DNA of 7,504 nucleotides from Betaproteobacteria bacterium (GTDB lineage Bacteria; Pseudomonadota; Gammaproteobacteria; Burkholderiales; Burkholderiaceae): contig JAGWXN010000165.1 of the NCBI GenBank assembly GCA_018969885.1, positions 1 to 7,504 of the forward strand, read 5' to 3'. Positions 6,222-7,504 of the stretch are shown here, piece by piece. Every line of letters starts with the position of its first letter. Position 1 is the stretch's first letter. The notes under the pieces were generated by a model, which worked only from the letters and a program-made list of their open reading frames with translations, made no database searches and was not told the origin of the DNA. A program made the translations under genes and the position numbers.

Positions 6222-7504
6222 ATGAATGCTCCGCATCCTGTACGACCGATTTCTGAACGACTGCCACGCCGCCGTGACCTTTACTACGGCGGTGCCTGGC
6301 ATGAGCCGCGCGGCGGCTATCTCGATACGGTGAATCCGGCCACGGGTGAGTCGCTGGGCCGCGTGGCGGAGGCGAATGCTGAGGACGTCGATGCCGCAGT
6401 GCGCGCGGCGCAGGCGGGCTTTGAGACCTGGCGACGATTAAAACCGCTCGAGCGCGCGGGGCTGTTGCGCAAGGTGGCGGCGGTGCTGCGTGAAAACGCA
6501 TTCGAACTCGCCATGATTGACGCTGCCAACTGCGGTAACCCGATCAGCGAGATGCAGCGCGATGCGTTGATCGCAGCGGTGCAGATCGAGTACTACGCCG
6601 GGCTTGCCACCGAGATCAAGGGCGAAACCCTGCCGATGGGCGAGGGGATCCTCAACTACTCGCTGCGCGAGCCTTACGGTGTGTGCGCACGGATCGTCGC
6701 CTACAACCATCCGATCATGTTCACTGCAGGCAAAATGGCGCCTCCGCTGGCCGCCGGCAACGTGGTCATCATGAAGCCGCCCTATCAGGCCCCACTCTCG
6801 GCCTACCGCATGATGGAACTGCTGGACGGTATTCTGCCGCCGGGCGTGCTGAATGTGATCAGCGCCGGCACGCCGGGCAGCCAGGCGCTGGTCACGCACC
6901 CGATGGTTCCCCGCCTGGCCCTGATCGGCAGCGTCCCCACCGGTCGAGCCATCGCGCGCGCAGCCGCCGACCGGCTGAAGCATGTCACGCTCGAGCTGGG
7001 GGGTAAGAACGCCTGCATCATCTATCCCGATGCTGATCTCGACCGAGCCGTGCCGGGCGCGATCAACGGCATGAATTTCACCTGGTGCGGTCAGAGCTGC
7101 GGCTCAACGTCCCGACTCTTCGTGCATCGCTCCATCCATGATCACGTGATCCAGGGCATGCTGAAAGCGGTGCGTCACTACCAGCCTGGCATTCCCACCG
7201 AGATGTCCACGACCATGGGGGCGATCGTCTCGAAGGCGCAATGGGAAAAGATTTTGGGGTATGTGGAGGCAGCGAAGGCCGAGGGCGCCGATCTCATCTA
7301 CGGTGGCGGGATCCCCAGCGATCCCAGACTTGCCAATGGCTGGTTTGTCGAGCCGACCGTGTTTACCGGTGTCTCACAGGACATGCGGATTGCCAACGAA
7401 GAAGTGTTCGGTCCCATTCTGTCGGTCATCCCCTGGGATGACGAAGATTCGCTCTTTGAGCAGGTGAACCGGGTGGAATATGGACTCACCGCATCTATCT
7501 GGAC
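6222..7504 (+). CDS. NAD(P)-dependent aldehyde dehydrogenase (3' partial)
   Basis: The frame is open from ATG 6222 to the window edge and gives 427 complete codons; about 50-70 C-terminal residues should lie beyond it. The catalytic residues of the aldehyde dehydrogenase superfamily are present: N162 in AYNHP, E258 in LELGGK and nucleophile C293 in GQSCGSTSR. G236-S237 of the coenzyme loop (LIGSVPTG) and EEVFGP at 393-398 also match. Two canonical positions are altered. The usual PWNFP block reads AYNHP. The block after the coenzyme-binding Lys (K185) reads KPPY instead of the common KPSE/KPAE, removing a Glu that often contacts the adenosine ribose. The enzyme should oxidise an aldehyde to a carboxylic acid in the cytoplasm. 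Its position 12 nt after the ThDP lyase/decarboxylase suggests that it consumes that enzyme's aldehyde product. The start is set by AAGGA at 6209-6213. Confidence 0.94.
   Translation, partial: MNAPHPVRPISERLPRRRDLYYGGAWHEPRGGYLDTVNPATGESLGRVAEANAEDVDAAVRAAQAGFETWRRLKPLERAGLLRKVAAVLRENAFELAMIDAANCGNPISEMQRDALIAAVQIEYYAGLATEIKGETLPMGEGILNYSLREPYGVCARIVAYNHPIMFTAGKMAPPLAAGNVVIMKPPYQAPLSAYRMMELLDGILPPGVLNVISAGTPGSQALVTHPMVPRLALIGSVPTGRAIARAAADRLKHVTLELGGKNACIIYPDADLDRAVPGAINGMNFTWCGQSCGSTSRLFVHRSIHDHVIQGMLKAVRHYQPGIPTEMSTTMGAIVSKAQWEKILGYVEAAKAEGADLIYGGGIPSDPRLANGWFVEPTVFTGVSQDMRIANEEVFGPILSVIPWDDEDSLFEQVNRVEYGLTASIW

Noticed and set aside
6222..7504. Truncated aldehyde dehydrogenase pseudogene
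   Set aside because: The frame is intact with all catalytic residues up to the last base, so the missing C-terminus is due to the window edge.

Overview
The window is a GC-rich bacterial segment in which every credible gene lies on the + strand and the gaps are short (5, 24, 34, 74, 6 and 12 nt). It reads as part of one catabolic operon entered in the middle of its first gene and left in the middle of its last. The base composition, the two Bug/TctC-type solute-binding proteins (a family greatly expanded in Burkholderiales such as Bordetella, Achromobacter and Cupriavidus) and the dense packing suggest a betaproteobacterium. This is inference from style; there is no rRNA or other marker gene in the window.

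Layout: (1) 1-660, the C-terminal two thirds of a Bug-type periplasmic binding protein; (2) 666-1649, a TauD/TfdA-type Fe(II)/2-oxoglutarate dioxygenase with all metal ligands; (3) 1674-2633, a PuuE-type (allantoinase-like) member of the polysaccharide deacetylase fold; (4) 2668-3360, a small CsgA/sniffer-type short-chain dehydrogenase/reductase; (5) 3435-4421, a second, complete Bug-type binding protein with its own signal peptide and the best Shine-Dalgarno in the window; (6) 4428-6209, a three-domain thiamine-diphosphate enzyme resembling benzoylformate decarboxylase; (7) 6222 to the window end, an aldehyde dehydrogenase lacking only its last part.

A plausible joint role, by inference, is uptake of an organic acid or amide followed by stepwise oxidation. 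The binding proteins would capture the substrate. The PuuE-like enzyme would hydrolyse a C-N (cyclic amide) bond, the dioxygenase would hydroxylate, and the SDR would interconvert alcohol and ketone. The ThDP enzyme would cleave a 2-oxo or 2-hydroxy acid to an aldehyde, which the aldehyde dehydrogenase would oxidise to an acid. The last two steps follow the MdlC/MdlD logic of mandelate degradation, and dioxygenase + ThDP lyase + aldehyde dehydrogenase also resembles an alpha-oxidation set. The substrate cannot be read from the sequence. No regulator, membrane transporter subunit, RNA gene, mobile element or CRISPR array is visible, and no stretch longer than 74 nt is without a gene.
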